From the NCBI GenBank assembly GCA_964642485.1, contig CAZXPA010000012.1, positions 1 to 15,112 of the forward strand: 15,112 bases of DNA, read 5' to 3'. The notes beneath the pieces are model-generated. The model searched no databases, had not been told where the DNA came from, and saw only the letters and a program-made list of their open reading frames with translations. Position numbers and translations under genes: made by a program. This DNA is from CAZXPA01 sp964642485. Lineage in GTDB: Bacteria > Patescibacteriota > Patescibacteriia > UBA2591 > UBA6264. This document shows, piece after piece, positions 1 through 6,594 of this stretch (positions within the stretch are counted from its first letter, which is position 1; every line of letters starts with the position of its first letter).

Positions 1-21
1 TATAAGAACCTGCTCACTGCG

Positions 22-50
22 TCCCGATTTATCGGGACTGCGTTCGCAGA
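22..50. repeat. Two adjacent short hairpins at the window edge
   Basis: GTCCCGAT-TT-ATCGGGAC (22-39) is a perfect 8-bp inverted repeat. It is followed at once by CTGCG-TT-CGCAG (39-50), a perfect 5-bp stem. No T-run follows, so a simple intrinsic terminator for an upstream gene outside the window is not well supported. An intergenic palindromic repeat is equally possible. Nothing else recognisable lies in 1-95. Confidence 0.5.
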
Positions 51-95
51 ACCTTGTTATTCGTTTCACTCATAATAAGTTTTAAAACAAAAACT

Positions 96-1127
96 ATGGA
101 AAATAAAAATAATAAAGAAAATGTGACTGTAATTAAATTTGATATTTGGTCAATTGCTAAAATTGTTTTAGTTTTGGTTGGGCTTTGGGTTTTGTATTTA
201 CTTCGCGATCTTATCTTAATTGTTTTAGTGGCTGGGCTTTTGGCAGCCATAATCACACCCATGGTCAATTATCTTGAACGGAAAAAAATCCCTCGTTGGT
301 TGGGCGCTTTATTTATTTATTTAGGCATTTTATTAATTTTAATCTCAGTTGGCTTAGCCATTGTTCCAGCGGTGGTATCTCAGACCAAGCTTTTAATTGA
401 TCAAATTCCTGAATTCTTAAGGTCAGTTTTAAGTAGATTTCAAGCAAGTTCCCAAAAGCAGTTTGTTGATTTGCTAGATAGCTGGTTAAGTAAGTCAGCC
501 TTAAGCACTAAATCAGTCTTTTCTTTATTGGGGACAGTTGCTGGTCAAGTCATTTCTTTTATCATGGTTTTTGTTCTATCTTTTTATATGTCTGTAAGAA
601 AAAAGGGGGCCCGACCGTTTGTTGGCTCTCTGATTCCGGAAAAGTATCAAAAGTTTTTAGGGAGCTTTATGGTCTCAGTTCAAAAAGAAATTGGTGCTTG
701 GGCCAGAGGACTATGCGCACTTTGTTTATTTGTTGGGGTTTTAGTTTATATAGGTTTGTCAATTTTAGGAGTAAAATATGCCTTGACCCTGGCAGTAATT
801 GCTGGCCTGACCGAAGTTGTTCCTTATATCGGTCCTTGGTTAGGAGCGATCCCCGCAGTGATAATTGCCCTTACGCAGTCACCAACCTTAGTCTTATTAG
901 TGATTATTCTTTATGTTATTATCCAACAGGTTGAGAACCATTTAATTTCTCCCTATATTATGCATCGAGCTGTTGGCCTGGATCCTTTAATAATTATTCT
1001 GGCTTTATTAGTTGGAGGAAAGCTGGCTGGACCAATTGGCATGGTTTTGGCTGTGCCCGCAGCGACAATTATTGCTATTTTAATTAGATATTATTTAGAG
1101 CACAGAGAAAAAGTGATTGAAAGTTAA
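96..1127 (+). CDS. AI-2E / PerM family membrane transporter
   Basis: A polytopic inner-membrane protein of 343 residues, the usual size for the AI-2E exporter/PerM (UPF0118) family. Members are proposed to export small molecules such as autoinducer-2 or to act in ion/proton antiport; the substrate here cannot be read from sequence. A short basic N-terminus is followed by paired hydrophobic segments, then a soluble stretch (about residues 95-150), then a hydrophobic C-terminal half. That half carries family signatures: GLTEVVPYIGPWLGAIPA near residue 240, and VENHLISPYIMHRAVGLDP followed by GGKLAGPIGMVLAVPA. The reading frame stays open upstream to a TTG at 54, but ATG 96 gives the normal family N-terminus and is chosen. 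No clear Shine-Dalgarno precedes it. A weak terminator and a new promoter follow, so the gene is probably transcribed apart from mreB. Family call is firm, substrate unknown. Confidence 0.9.
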   Translation: MENKNNKENVTVIKFDIWSIAKIVLVLVGLWVLYLLRDLILIVLVAGLLAAIITPMVNYLERKKIPRWLGALFIYLGILLILISVGLAIVPAVVSQTKLLIDQIPEFLRSVLSRFQASSQKQFVDLLDSWLSKSALSTKSVFSLLGTVAGQVISFIMVFVLSFYMSVRKKGARPFVGSLIPEKYQKFLGSFMVSVQKEIGAWARGLCALCLFVGVLVYIGLSILGVKYALTLAVIAGLTEVVPYIGPWLGAIPAVIIALTQSPTLVLLVIILYVIIQQVENHLISPYIMHRAVGLDPLIIILALLVGGKLAGPIGMVLAVPAATIIAILIRYYLEHREKVIES

Positions 1128-1146
1128 TTTTTTGCTTTGTAAAAAA

Positions 1147-1197
1147 CTGTAAACAATAAACTATAAACAATAAATAGATGTCTAAGGTTTAAGGTTT
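1147..1197. repeat. Short tandem repeats (14-mer x2, 7-mer x2)
   Basis: CTGTAAACAATAAA (1147-1160) is followed directly by CTATAAACAATAAA (1161-1174), two 14-bp units with one difference. AAGGTTT occurs twice in tandem at 1184-1197. They sit in the 289-bp gap between the transporter and the first mreB. They encode nothing and look like slippage-derived repeats. Confidence 0.7.
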
Positions 1198-1204
1198 AAA
1201 GTAA

Positions 1205-1227
1205 AAATTTGCAAGGCAATTTTTTTT
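1205..1227 (+). terminator. Probable weak intrinsic terminator
   Basis: AAATTTGC-AAG-GCAATTTT forms an 8-bp stem with one T/T mismatch and a 3-nt loop, running directly into an eight-T tract (1220-1227). It lies 78 bp after the transporter stop codon and just before the promoter for mreB. The stem has little G+C, so efficiency is uncertain. Confidence 0.45.
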
Positions 1228-1230
1228 GGG

Positions 1231-1258
1231 TTGACTTTTTTTTATATTTAGCTAAACT
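1231..1258 (+). promoter_or_regulatory. Predicted promoter for the first mreB
   Basis: A -35 box TTGACT (1231-1236) and a -10 box TAAACT (1253-1258) are separated by 16 bp. The -10 overlaps the 10-bp palindrome TTTAGCTAAA (1247-1256). The 11-mer TTAGCTAAACT (1248-1258) recurs upstream of the second mreB at 9242-9252. Transcription would start near 1265, giving a leader of about 150 nt made of tandem repeats. Confidence 0.5.
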
Positions 1259-1262
1259 CTAT

Positions 1263-1334
1263 CATGAGAACATGGGAACATGAGAGCATTAAATCATTAG
1301 AGCATGAGAGCATAAGAACATGAGAACATAAATA
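1263..1334. repeat. Degenerate octamer tandem array (CATGAGAA), nine units
   Basis: Nine consecutive 8-bp units in strict register all begin CAT: CATGAGAA, CATGGGAA, CATGAGAG, CATTAAAT, CATTAGAG, CATGAGAG, CATAAGAA, CATGAGAA, CATAAATA. The array begins just downstream of the predicted promoter, so it would form the start of the mreB transcript leader. It has no open reading frame of note. Confidence 0.85.
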
Positions 1335-1364
1335 ATTTTTATACGATAAAGATTATATTCTTTG

Positions 1365-1379
1365 TCTGCTAACAGCAGA
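1365..1379 (+). other. Leader hairpin upstream of mreB
   Basis: TCTGCT-AAC-AGCAGA is a perfect 6-bp stem with a 3-nt loop. It lies between the two octamer arrays in the predicted untranslated leader. No U-tract follows directly. A small structural element of unknown role. Confidence 0.45.
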
Positions 1380-1380
1380 G

Positions 1381-1412
1381 AATGTTCCAATGTTAAAATG
1401 TTAAAATGATTT
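1381..1412. repeat. Second octamer array (AATGTTAA), four units
   Basis: AATGTTCC, AATGTTAA, AATGTTAA and AATGATTT follow one another in 8-bp register, directly before the mreB start. The last part, TGTTAAAATGATTT (1399-1412), is found identically before frr at 5999-6012. It contains a three-codon mini-frame ATG-ATT-TGA (1406-1414) that ends just before the mreB ATG. Confidence 0.75.
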
Positions 1413-1416
1413 GAGT

Positions 1417-2424
1417 ATGTTTACTAAAAAAATAGGTATAGACTTAGGCACAACTAATATTTTAGTTTACCTTCCTGGCAAGGGAATTGTTACGAATGAG
1501 CCCTCAGTAGTGGCTATATCAACTATTGACAAGAGTGTTTTAGCAGTTGGTGATGAGGCCAAAGAAATGATTGGTCGGACCCCAGATACAATTATTGCTA
1601 AAAAGCCCTTAAAAGACGGGGTAATTGCTGATTATAAGACAACTGAGGCAATGTTAAAATATTTTATTGGCAAGGTGATTGGTCGTTTTAATATTTTTCG
1701 TCCTGAAGTAATGGTCGCTGTACCTGGAGGCATTACTTCTTCAGAAAGAAGAGCAGTGGTTGATGCAACAATGCGTTCAGGGGCCAAGGCGGCCTACATT
1801 ATTAAAGAGCCGATTGCTGCTGCTATTGGAGCTAATATTCCTATTGGTTCAGCTTCAGGTCATATGATTATTGATGTTGGAGGGGGAACAACCGAAGCAG
1901 CAGTTATTTCCTTAGGAGGGATTGTTGCCTGTACTTCAGTTAGGGTAGCCGGCAATAAGTTTGATAGTGCTATTGCTACTTTTATTCGGAAAAAATATAA
2001 TTTGGCAGTTGGTGAACGAACAGCTGAGGAGATTAAAATTCAGATTGGTTCAGCCTTACCTTTAGAAAAAAGGTTAAAATTAGACATCAAGGGCCGGGAT
2101 ATGATTCTTGGCCTACCGCGAGTGATTACAATTAATTCTGATGATATTACTGAGGCTATTCAAAATGAGCTTCAAGCCATTATTTCAGCTGTTAAGTCTG
2201 TGCTTTATGAAACACCACCAGAGCTCTCGGCTGATGTAATGGAAAAGGGGATGATTTTGTCTGGCGGGAGTGCACTTTTGAAGAATATTGACAAACTTCT
2301 TACTGAGGCGATTGGTGTCCCAGCTTATACTGCTGATGAGCCATTACTTTCAGTAGCTCAAGGGACGGGTATGGCTTTGGATAATTTAAAGTCATATAAG
2401 AGAAGTATTTTGGCCATGAAGTAA
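1417..2424 (+). CDS. mreB: MreB, rod shape-determining actin homologue (canonical paralogue)
   Basis: MreB forms ATP-dependent membrane-associated filaments that guide cell-wall synthesis. At 335 residues it has full MreB length. The actin-fold motifs are intact: phosphate-1 loop GIDLGTTN (residues 7-14), KEPIAAAIG with the water-activating Glu at residue 131, phosphate-2 loop DVGGGTTE beginning at Asp153, and the adenosine motif LSGGSALLKNI near residue 281. It should therefore bind and hydrolyse ATP. ATG 1417 is chosen over an in-frame TTG at 1411; both give the same core and neither has a strong Shine-Dalgarno. The N-terminus (MFTKKIGIDLGT) lacks the amphipathic membrane helix found in the second MreB of this window. 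No mreC or mreD follows; the next gene is a glycosyltransferase, reached across a structured repeat that begins at this stop codon. Confidence 0.95.
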   Translation: MFTKKIGIDLGTTNILVYLPGKGIVTNEPSVVAISTIDKSVLAVGDEAKEMIGRTPDTIIAKKPLKDGVIADYKTTEAMLKYFIGKVIGRFNIFRPEVMVAVPGGITSSERRAVVDATMRSGAKAAYIIKEPIAAAIGANIPIGSASGHMIIDVGGGTTEAAVISLGGIVACTSVRVAGNKFDSAIATFIRKKYNLAVGERTAEEIKIQIGSALPLEKRLKLDIKGRDMILGLPRVITINSDDITEAIQNELQAIISAVKSVLYETPPELSADVMEKGMILSGGSALLKNIDKLLTEAIGVPAYTADEPLLSVAQGTGMALDNLKSYKRSILAMK

Positions 2425-2546
2425 CGATTTTGTCGAAATTAACAAAATCGTTACCCCCTCCTTTTCGCGCAAGCGCGCAAAAGAAGGGGGTGCTCAAATT
2501 TATAATGAAATTTTTATCGCTACGCTCTAAAATTTTAATAAATTTG
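2421..2546. repeat. Three-hairpin intergenic element, copy A
   Basis: Three consecutive inverted repeats fill the gap. Hairpin 0 is a perfect 13-bp stem, GTAACGATTTTGT (2421-2433) with ACAAAATCGTTAC (2442-2454), containing the mreB stop codon. Hairpin 1 (2453-2491) pairs ACCCCCTCCTTTT with AAAAGAAGGGGGT with one C/A mismatch, topped by a GC-rich stem. Hairpin 2 (2495-2546) is a long AT stem with CAAATTT and AAATTTG ends. The element ends 2 nt before the next ATG. A second copy lies at 4751-4899 with the same order of hairpins. It could be a palindromic mobile repeat, a structured RNA, or a processing/termination signal. Confidence 0.85.
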
Positions 2547-2548
2547 GC

Positions 2549-3661
2549 ATGACTATAGGCATTGATGCCTCAAGGGCAAATCGAAAACAAAAGACCGGTG
2601 TTGAATGGTATTCATACCATTTAATCCAAGAATTAAAAAAAATCCCCTTGACTAAAGGGGATAAATTTATTTTATATTCTCTAAATGAGTTAAAGGGAGA
2701 ATTAGCTCATTTACCTCATAACTGGCAAAGCAAAGTGTTAATTTGGCCCTTTAAATATGTCTGGACGCAGATAAGGTTGGCCTGGGAAATATTAATTAAC
2801 CCCCCTGATTTTTTATTTGTTCCAGCCCATTGTTTACCAATTTTTTGTCGTCCTGGATCAGTAATTACTATTCATGACCTTGGATTTAAACGTTTTGGCC
2901 AGGCTTATTCTTTTGGTCAAAGAATTTATGCTTGCTTTGTTCATTACTGGGCTGTTAAGAAAGCTAACCAAATTATTGCTCCTTCAGAATTTACTAAAAA
3001 AGAGTTAATCGAATTATATAAAGCAAAGTCAGATAAAATAACAGTTATTCCTGAGGGTTATGACAAGAAGTTTTTTTATTTAATAAAAGATGAGCAGAAA
3101 ATAAATTCAGTTTTGAAGAAATATCAGATAAAAAAACCGTATTTTCTTTATGTTGGCCGCTTAGAGAAAAAAAAGAATATACAAGGCCTGCTCAAGGCCT
3201 ATAATAAACTAGGCACCTTAAACTCTAAATCTCCCAAATTAATATTGGTTGGCAAACCAGGTTTTGGTTATCAAGAGATCCAACTTGAAATTAATCGCCT
3301 CAGGCCTCAGGTTTGTCAGCTTGGTTATGTGCAAGCCGAAGATATGATTTATCTTTATAACGGAGCTGAGGCTTTTATTTATCCTTCTTTTTACGAAGGC
3401 TTTGGTTTGCCTGTTCTTGAAGCAATGGCTTGTGGTTGTCCAGTCTTAGCCAGTAATACTGGTTCTATCCCTGAAGTTGGCGGGAAGGCAGTTTTATACT
3501 TTTCTCCAGATAACCCAGAAGCTATAGCTAGGGTAATGAAAAAAATAATAGATAATCAAGACCTAAAAACAGAATTAAGAGAAAAAGGACTGGGCCGGGT
3601 AAAAAATTTTTCTTGGACGAAATGTGCTGAAGAAACTATGTCCAGATTATTGACCCTTTAG
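2549..3661 (+). CDS. GT4-family glycosyltransferase (GT-B fold)
   Basis: A 370-residue soluble or peripherally membrane-bound glycosyltransferase of the GT4 (glycosyl transferases group 1) type, moving a sugar from an activated donor to a lipid-linked or surface-glycan acceptor. The N-terminal acceptor domain starts IGIDASRAN and holds a His-Asp turn (VITIHDLGF, about residues 105-113). The C-terminal donor domain starts YVGRLEKKKNIQGLL (Arg204, Lys209). It carries the EX7E pair in EGFGLPVLE (Glu283, Glu291), followed by AMACGCPVLASNTGSIPEV. The donor and acceptor sugars cannot be told from this. The start ATG lies 2 nt after a structured intergenic element with no Shine-Dalgarno. Closeness to mreB fits an envelope role, but that is inference. 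Confidence 0.9.
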   Translation: MTIGIDASRANRKQKTGVEWYSYHLIQELKKIPLTKGDKFILYSLNELKGELAHLPHNWQSKVLIWPFKYVWTQIRLAWEILINPPDFLFVPAHCLPIFCRPGSVITIHDLGFKRFGQAYSFGQRIYACFVHYWAVKKANQIIAPSEFTKKELIELYKAKSDKITVIPEGYDKKFFYLIKDEQKINSVLKKYQIKKPYFLYVGRLEKKKNIQGLLKAYNKLGTLNSKSPKLILVGKPGFGYQEIQLEINRLRPQVCQLGYVQAEDMIYLYNGAEAFIYPSFYEGFGLPVLEAMACGCPVLASNTGSIPEVGGKAVLYFSPDNPEAIARVMKKIIDNQDLKTELREKGLGRVKNFSWTKCAEETMSRLLTL

Positions 3662-3697
3662 AATAATTTAGCCAAGATTAAAGGATTAAATTATGGA

Positions 3698-3776
3698 CCC
3701 CGTTAGAAATCCTGTATCAGGGGGTTTATGGCGGGGCATTAGAAGTAAATAAAATTTATGGAAATTTCTAACGGGG
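3698..3776. repeat. 13-bp inverted repeat running into the holB start
   Basis: CCCCGTTAGAAAT (3698-3710) and ATTTCTAACGGGG (3764-3776) are perfect reverse complements 53 nt apart. The right arm lies inside the first codons of holB, beginning just after its ATG at 3758. The left arm lies in a 19-codon frame (3693-3752, beginning MDPVRNPVSGG), which probably arises by chance from the repeat. Pairing would hide the holB start in the message; alternatively these are the ends of a small repeat unit. Confidence 0.75.
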
Positions 3777-4765
3777 TGGAAGTCATTGGTCACCAAAAGA
3801 TTATTCAATTTTTACAAAAGAGCATTGTTAATAACAAGCTTTCCCATGCTTATTTATTTTATGGGCCGAAACATGTTGGCAAAACCAAGGTAGCAGAATA
3901 TTTTACTGCCAGTTTATTTTGTCCAGAAAAGAAGGACCTTTCTTCTCAGCCCTGTGGCCAATGCTCTAGTTGCCAGCAGGTTTTAAAACGAATTCACCCT
4001 GACGTTTATTGGGTTTCTGACCCGCCTAATAGCGCTGTTAAACAAAGAAGGATTGGCATTGATCAGGCTCGCCAGATTAAAAAGGACCTTTTTTTAAGCC
4101 CCTTTTCGGCCCCTTACAAAATTGCTATAATAGAACAAGCTGATAATCTAACCATTCAGGCGGCTAATTCTTTTTTAAAACTCTTAGAAGAGGCACCAAA
4201 AAAGTCAATTATTATTCTAATCGCTAGAAGCTTTTATCGTCTTCCGGCAACACTTCGCTCTCGTTGTCAGATTTTGAGGTTTTCTTTTCCCCTTGAAGAC
4301 GAGATTATAGCTTTTTTAAAAGACAAATTTGCCTTGAACAAAAAAAGAGCTACTGAAATATTAAATCTAGCACTTGGTCAGCCAGGACTGGCGATTGAAT
4401 TTGCTCAAGAGCCTGAAAGGATCGACAAAGAAAAACAAACGATTAGCAGATTTATCACTTTTTTAGCCGGAGATGGCATCGAAGATAGATTTAGGTTGGC
4501 TAATTTCATTTTAGATTCTGAGATTGGCCCGAATAGAGCTTTAAATAATTTATTAAAAGTGGTTAGGGATTTAATTTTATTTAAATTAGATCTTCAGCCG
4601 TCTGATGAATCGCTGAACCGCGAGTTTAAAAAATTGGTTCAAAAATATTCTAAAAAAGACCTTCAAAATTTAATTTCCCAAATTCTGCAAACTCAGCTTT
4701 GGCTTTTAGCTAACGTTAACCAAAAATTAGCAATTGAAAATTTATTAATTAACGGTTTTGTCTGA
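3758..4765 (+). CDS. holB: DNA polymerase III delta' subunit (clamp loader)
   Basis: Delta' is the rigid stator of the clamp loader that opens and loads the sliding clamp at replication forks. The 335-residue protein has an AAA+ core: GPKHVGKT Walker A (36-43), a four-cysteine zinc module (Cys55, Cys66, Cys69, Cys72), a Walker-B-like IAIIEQAD strand, LLEEAP (142-147), and the SRC motif LRSRC (166-170) with the arginine finger used in trans. The Walker A Lys/Thr are intact. The C-terminal part is the helical collar domain. ATG 3758 gives eight residues encoded by a repeat arm before the family-typical VIGHQKI; GTG 3776 is a possible alternative start. It ends in TGA within the first arm of the next structured element, whose bases encode the last residues NGFV. 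Confidence 0.9.
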   Translation: MEISNGVEVIGHQKIIQFLQKSIVNNKLSHAYLFYGPKHVGKTKVAEYFTASLFCPEKKDLSSQPCGQCSSCQQVLKRIHPDVYWVSDPPNSAVKQRRIGIDQARQIKKDLFLSPFSAPYKIAIIEQADNLTIQAANSFLKLLEEAPKKSIIILIARSFYRLPATLRSRCQILRFSFPLEDEIIAFLKDKFALNKKRATEILNLALGQPGLAIEFAQEPERIDKEKQTISRFITFLAGDGIEDRFRLANFILDSEIGPNRALNNLLKVVRDLILFKLDLQPSDESLNREFKKLVQKYSKKDLQNLISQILQTQLWLLANVNQKLAIENLLINGFV

Positions 4766-4899
4766 CAAAATCGAGCCCAAAGGGCGAAGATTTTTCAGTA
4801 ACAAAATCGTTACCCCCTCCTTTCGATCGAAAGAAGGGGGTACTCAAATTTGTAATAAAATTTTTGCGTTATAAATAACTTAAAATTTTAACAAATTTG
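4751..4899. repeat. Three-hairpin intergenic element, copy B
   Basis: Same layout as the copy at 2421-2546. The outer stem of hairpin 0 (AACGGTTTTGT, 4751-4761, with ACAAAATCGTT, 4801-4811; one G/T pair) is kept, but its loop now holds an inner hairpin (4762-4798, with GCCC-AAA-GGGC at the tip). Hairpin 1 (4812-4841) keeps ACCCCCTCCTTT/AAAGAAGGGGGT with a shorter tip (CGATCG). Hairpin 2 (4845-4899) keeps its ends, with CAAATTTG...CAAATTTG where copy A has CAAATTTA...TAAATTTG, a paired change. It overlaps the 3' end of holB and ends 4 nt before the next ATG. Confidence 0.85.
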
Positions 4900-4903
4900 G
4901 TAT

Positions 4904-5962
4904 ATGCACAAATTAACAACAGTTTTTATTATCTTCCTTGTTTTACTCTTTATCGCCAGCGGTTGCGTTAAAGTTAAAGTAGAAAAGGCGGTTCTCGGTG
5001 GCGGTGTTTTTAAATCAGTAGATGGGGCTGACCATTGGGAGCGTAAAGTGAATTTATTAAGCCTGCCTCATGAGCAAAGATTTTTGGAAGATATTGAGGT
5101 GACAGTTCTTATTTTTGACCCCCAGGATAGTGGAACCCTGTATTTAGGAACTAAAAAAAGTGGTCTTTTTGTTAGTTTTGATGCGGCTGAATCATGGCAA
5201 AAGGTAAAAAGATTACCTGAAAGAGAAATTAATGCTCTGGCTGTTAATCCAAAAGCTAAACATATAGTTTATGTGGCTATAGAAAACCGAATATTTAAAA
5301 CCATTGATGCTAATCGAATATGGAAAAGCGTTTATTTAGAAGCAGTCCCCGGGGTTGAGATTACCTCTCTAGCAATTAATCATTTATTCCCCAATATAGT
5401 AACAGCTGGTTTTTCAAACGGGAAAGTTCTTCGAAGTGAGAATGGTGGAGAGAGCTGGGCACTTCTGAATAATTTTGATGGGAAAATTCAGCAGATTTTA
5501 ATAAACCCCTATAACCCGCAAATAATGTATATCACGCCTCAGGCCCAGGGAATTTTTCGTTCAGATAACCAGGGGGCTGATTGGCAATCCCTAAAAGAGA
5601 GTCTTAAATGTTGCCCTAATGGTCAAAAAGTAAGTAAATTAATTTTCAATCCTAATTTTCCTGATGCCTTAATCAGTATTAGTGGGTACGGTGTTTTACG
5701 AACAGAAGACGGCGGGCAGAATTGGTCTGATTATAAGTTGCTGGCCCCCAGTAATCAGCTTAAGATTTATTCTCTAGCAATTAATCCTCATGATCCAAAT
5801 GTTATTTATTGCGCTACAGCTAAGACCTTGTATAAATCAATAGATGGTGGTGAAAATTGGACTACTAAACTAATCCCAAGTAAGCAGATGCCGATTGAAA
5901 TGCTGATTGATCCAGTTGATCCCGACATTCTTTATTTAGGGATGGTCGAAATAAACAAATAA
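4904..5962 (+). CDS. Lipoprotein with a seven-Asp-box (BNR/YCF48-like) beta-propeller
   Basis: A secreted, lipid-anchored protein of 352 residues. The N-terminus is a signal peptide with a hydrophobic core ending in a lipobox, FIASGC, so Cys21 would be acylated and the rest lie outside the membrane. Seven Asp-box motifs of the form S/T-x-(D/E/N)-x-x-x-x-W are seen: residues 38-45, 91-98, 133-140, 178-185, 220-227, 267-274 and 312-319. They are spaced about 40-55 residues apart, which fits a single seven-bladed propeller of the sortilin/YCF48/BNR type. Such propellers usually bind partners or glycans; no catalytic sialidase residues were recognised, so enzyme activity is not claimed. The ATG follows the structured element after holB with no Shine-Dalgarno. 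Specific function unknown. Confidence 0.8.
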   Translation: MHKLTTVFIIFLVLLFIASGCVKVKVEKAVLGGGVFKSVDGADHWERKVNLLSLPHEQRFLEDIEVTVLIFDPQDSGTLYLGTKKSGLFVSFDAAESWQKVKRLPEREINALAVNPKAKHIVYVAIENRIFKTIDANRIWKSVYLEAVPGVEITSLAINHLFPNIVTAGFSNGKVLRSENGGESWALLNNFDGKIQQILINPYNPQIMYITPQAQGIFRSDNQGADWQSLKESLKCCPNGQKVSKLIFNPNFPDALISISGYGVLRTEDGGQNWSDYKLLAPSNQLKIYSLAINPHDPNVIYCATAKTLYKSIDGGENWTTKLIPSKQMPIEMLIDPVDPDILYLGMVEINK

Positions 5963-6005
5963 ACAACTTAACAACTAAACAAATAAACAGAGTTAAATTG
6001 TTAAA

Positions 6006-6569
6006 ATGATTTTTATGGATATCGTTGAATCTCATCAACAGGAGTTTGACAAAGTGATAGATTTTTTAAAAAGAGATATTCAAAGTTTGAGAACGGACAG
6101 GGTTAATCCCGATTTAGTCGCCCATGTTTTAGTTGAGGTTTATGGCACGAAAACGCCTCTTGAGCAGCTAGCCACCTTAAATGTTCCAGAGTTAAGGACA
6201 ATTATAATTCAGCCCTGGGATAAGAATATTCTTAAGGAGATTGAGAAAGCTTTAACCACCATTGATTTAGGGGCAACGCCTTCTTTGGCTGAGGGAGTAA
6301 TTCGTTTAACCCTACCACCCTTAAATGAGGAGACAAGGAAAAGTTTAGTCAAAATTTTACACACAAAATTAGAAAACGCGAGAAGATCTTTTCGGAGTAT
6401 CCGTGATACTATCCGTGAAGAAATTGTCAAAGCGGAGCGGTCCAAAGAAATTACTGAAGATGATAAATATCGTTTGTTTGAAAATTTAGACAAGTTAACC
6501 AATCAAAAGCAGGATGAGGTTAAGCTGGTTGGTGAGCGGAAAGAAAAAGAGATAATGGGAATTAGTTAA
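6006..6569 (+). CDS. frr: Ribosome recycling factor
   Basis: RRF splits post-termination ribosomes together with EF-G. At 187 residues it has full family length. The first helix of the three-helix bundle contains SLRTDR (27-32), matching the family's RTGR with Gly replaced by Asp. The hinge and small domain follow with VEVYGTKTPLEQLA, IIIQPWDKN and LPPLNEETRKSLVK, and the last helices with ENARRSFRSIRDTIREE. ATG 6006 aligns well with known RRF N-termini; ATG 6015 (three codons in) is a fair alternative. The usual upstream partners tsf and pyrH are absent here. rseP starts 25 bp downstream, so frr probably heads an frr-rseP-proS operon. The 43-bp gap before it is a run of short AACAA/AATAAAC-type repeats. 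Confidence 0.95.
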   Translation: MIFMDIVESHQQEFDKVIDFLKRDIQSLRTDRVNPDLVAHVLVEVYGTKTPLEQLATLNVPELRTIIIQPWDKNILKEIEKALTTIDLGATPSLAEGVIRLTLPPLNEETRKSLVKILHTKLENARRSFRSIRDTIREEIVKAERSKEITEDDKYRLFENLDKLTNQKQDEVKLVGERKEKEIMGIS

Positions 6570-6594
6570 TTGGTTAATTGAGGATTAGGGATTT

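Noticed and set aside
29..268. 79-codon minus-strand frame over the start of the transporter gene
   Set aside because: Lies antisense to a well-supported membrane protein gene; the product has no family character.
1263..1334. CRISPR-like array
   Set aside because: Units are 8 bp with no spacers and no cas genes nearby; this is a simple tandem repeat.
4904..5962. Sialidase or other glycosidase
   Set aside because: Asp boxes alone do not make an enzyme; no catalytic arginine triad or Tyr/Glu pair was recognised.
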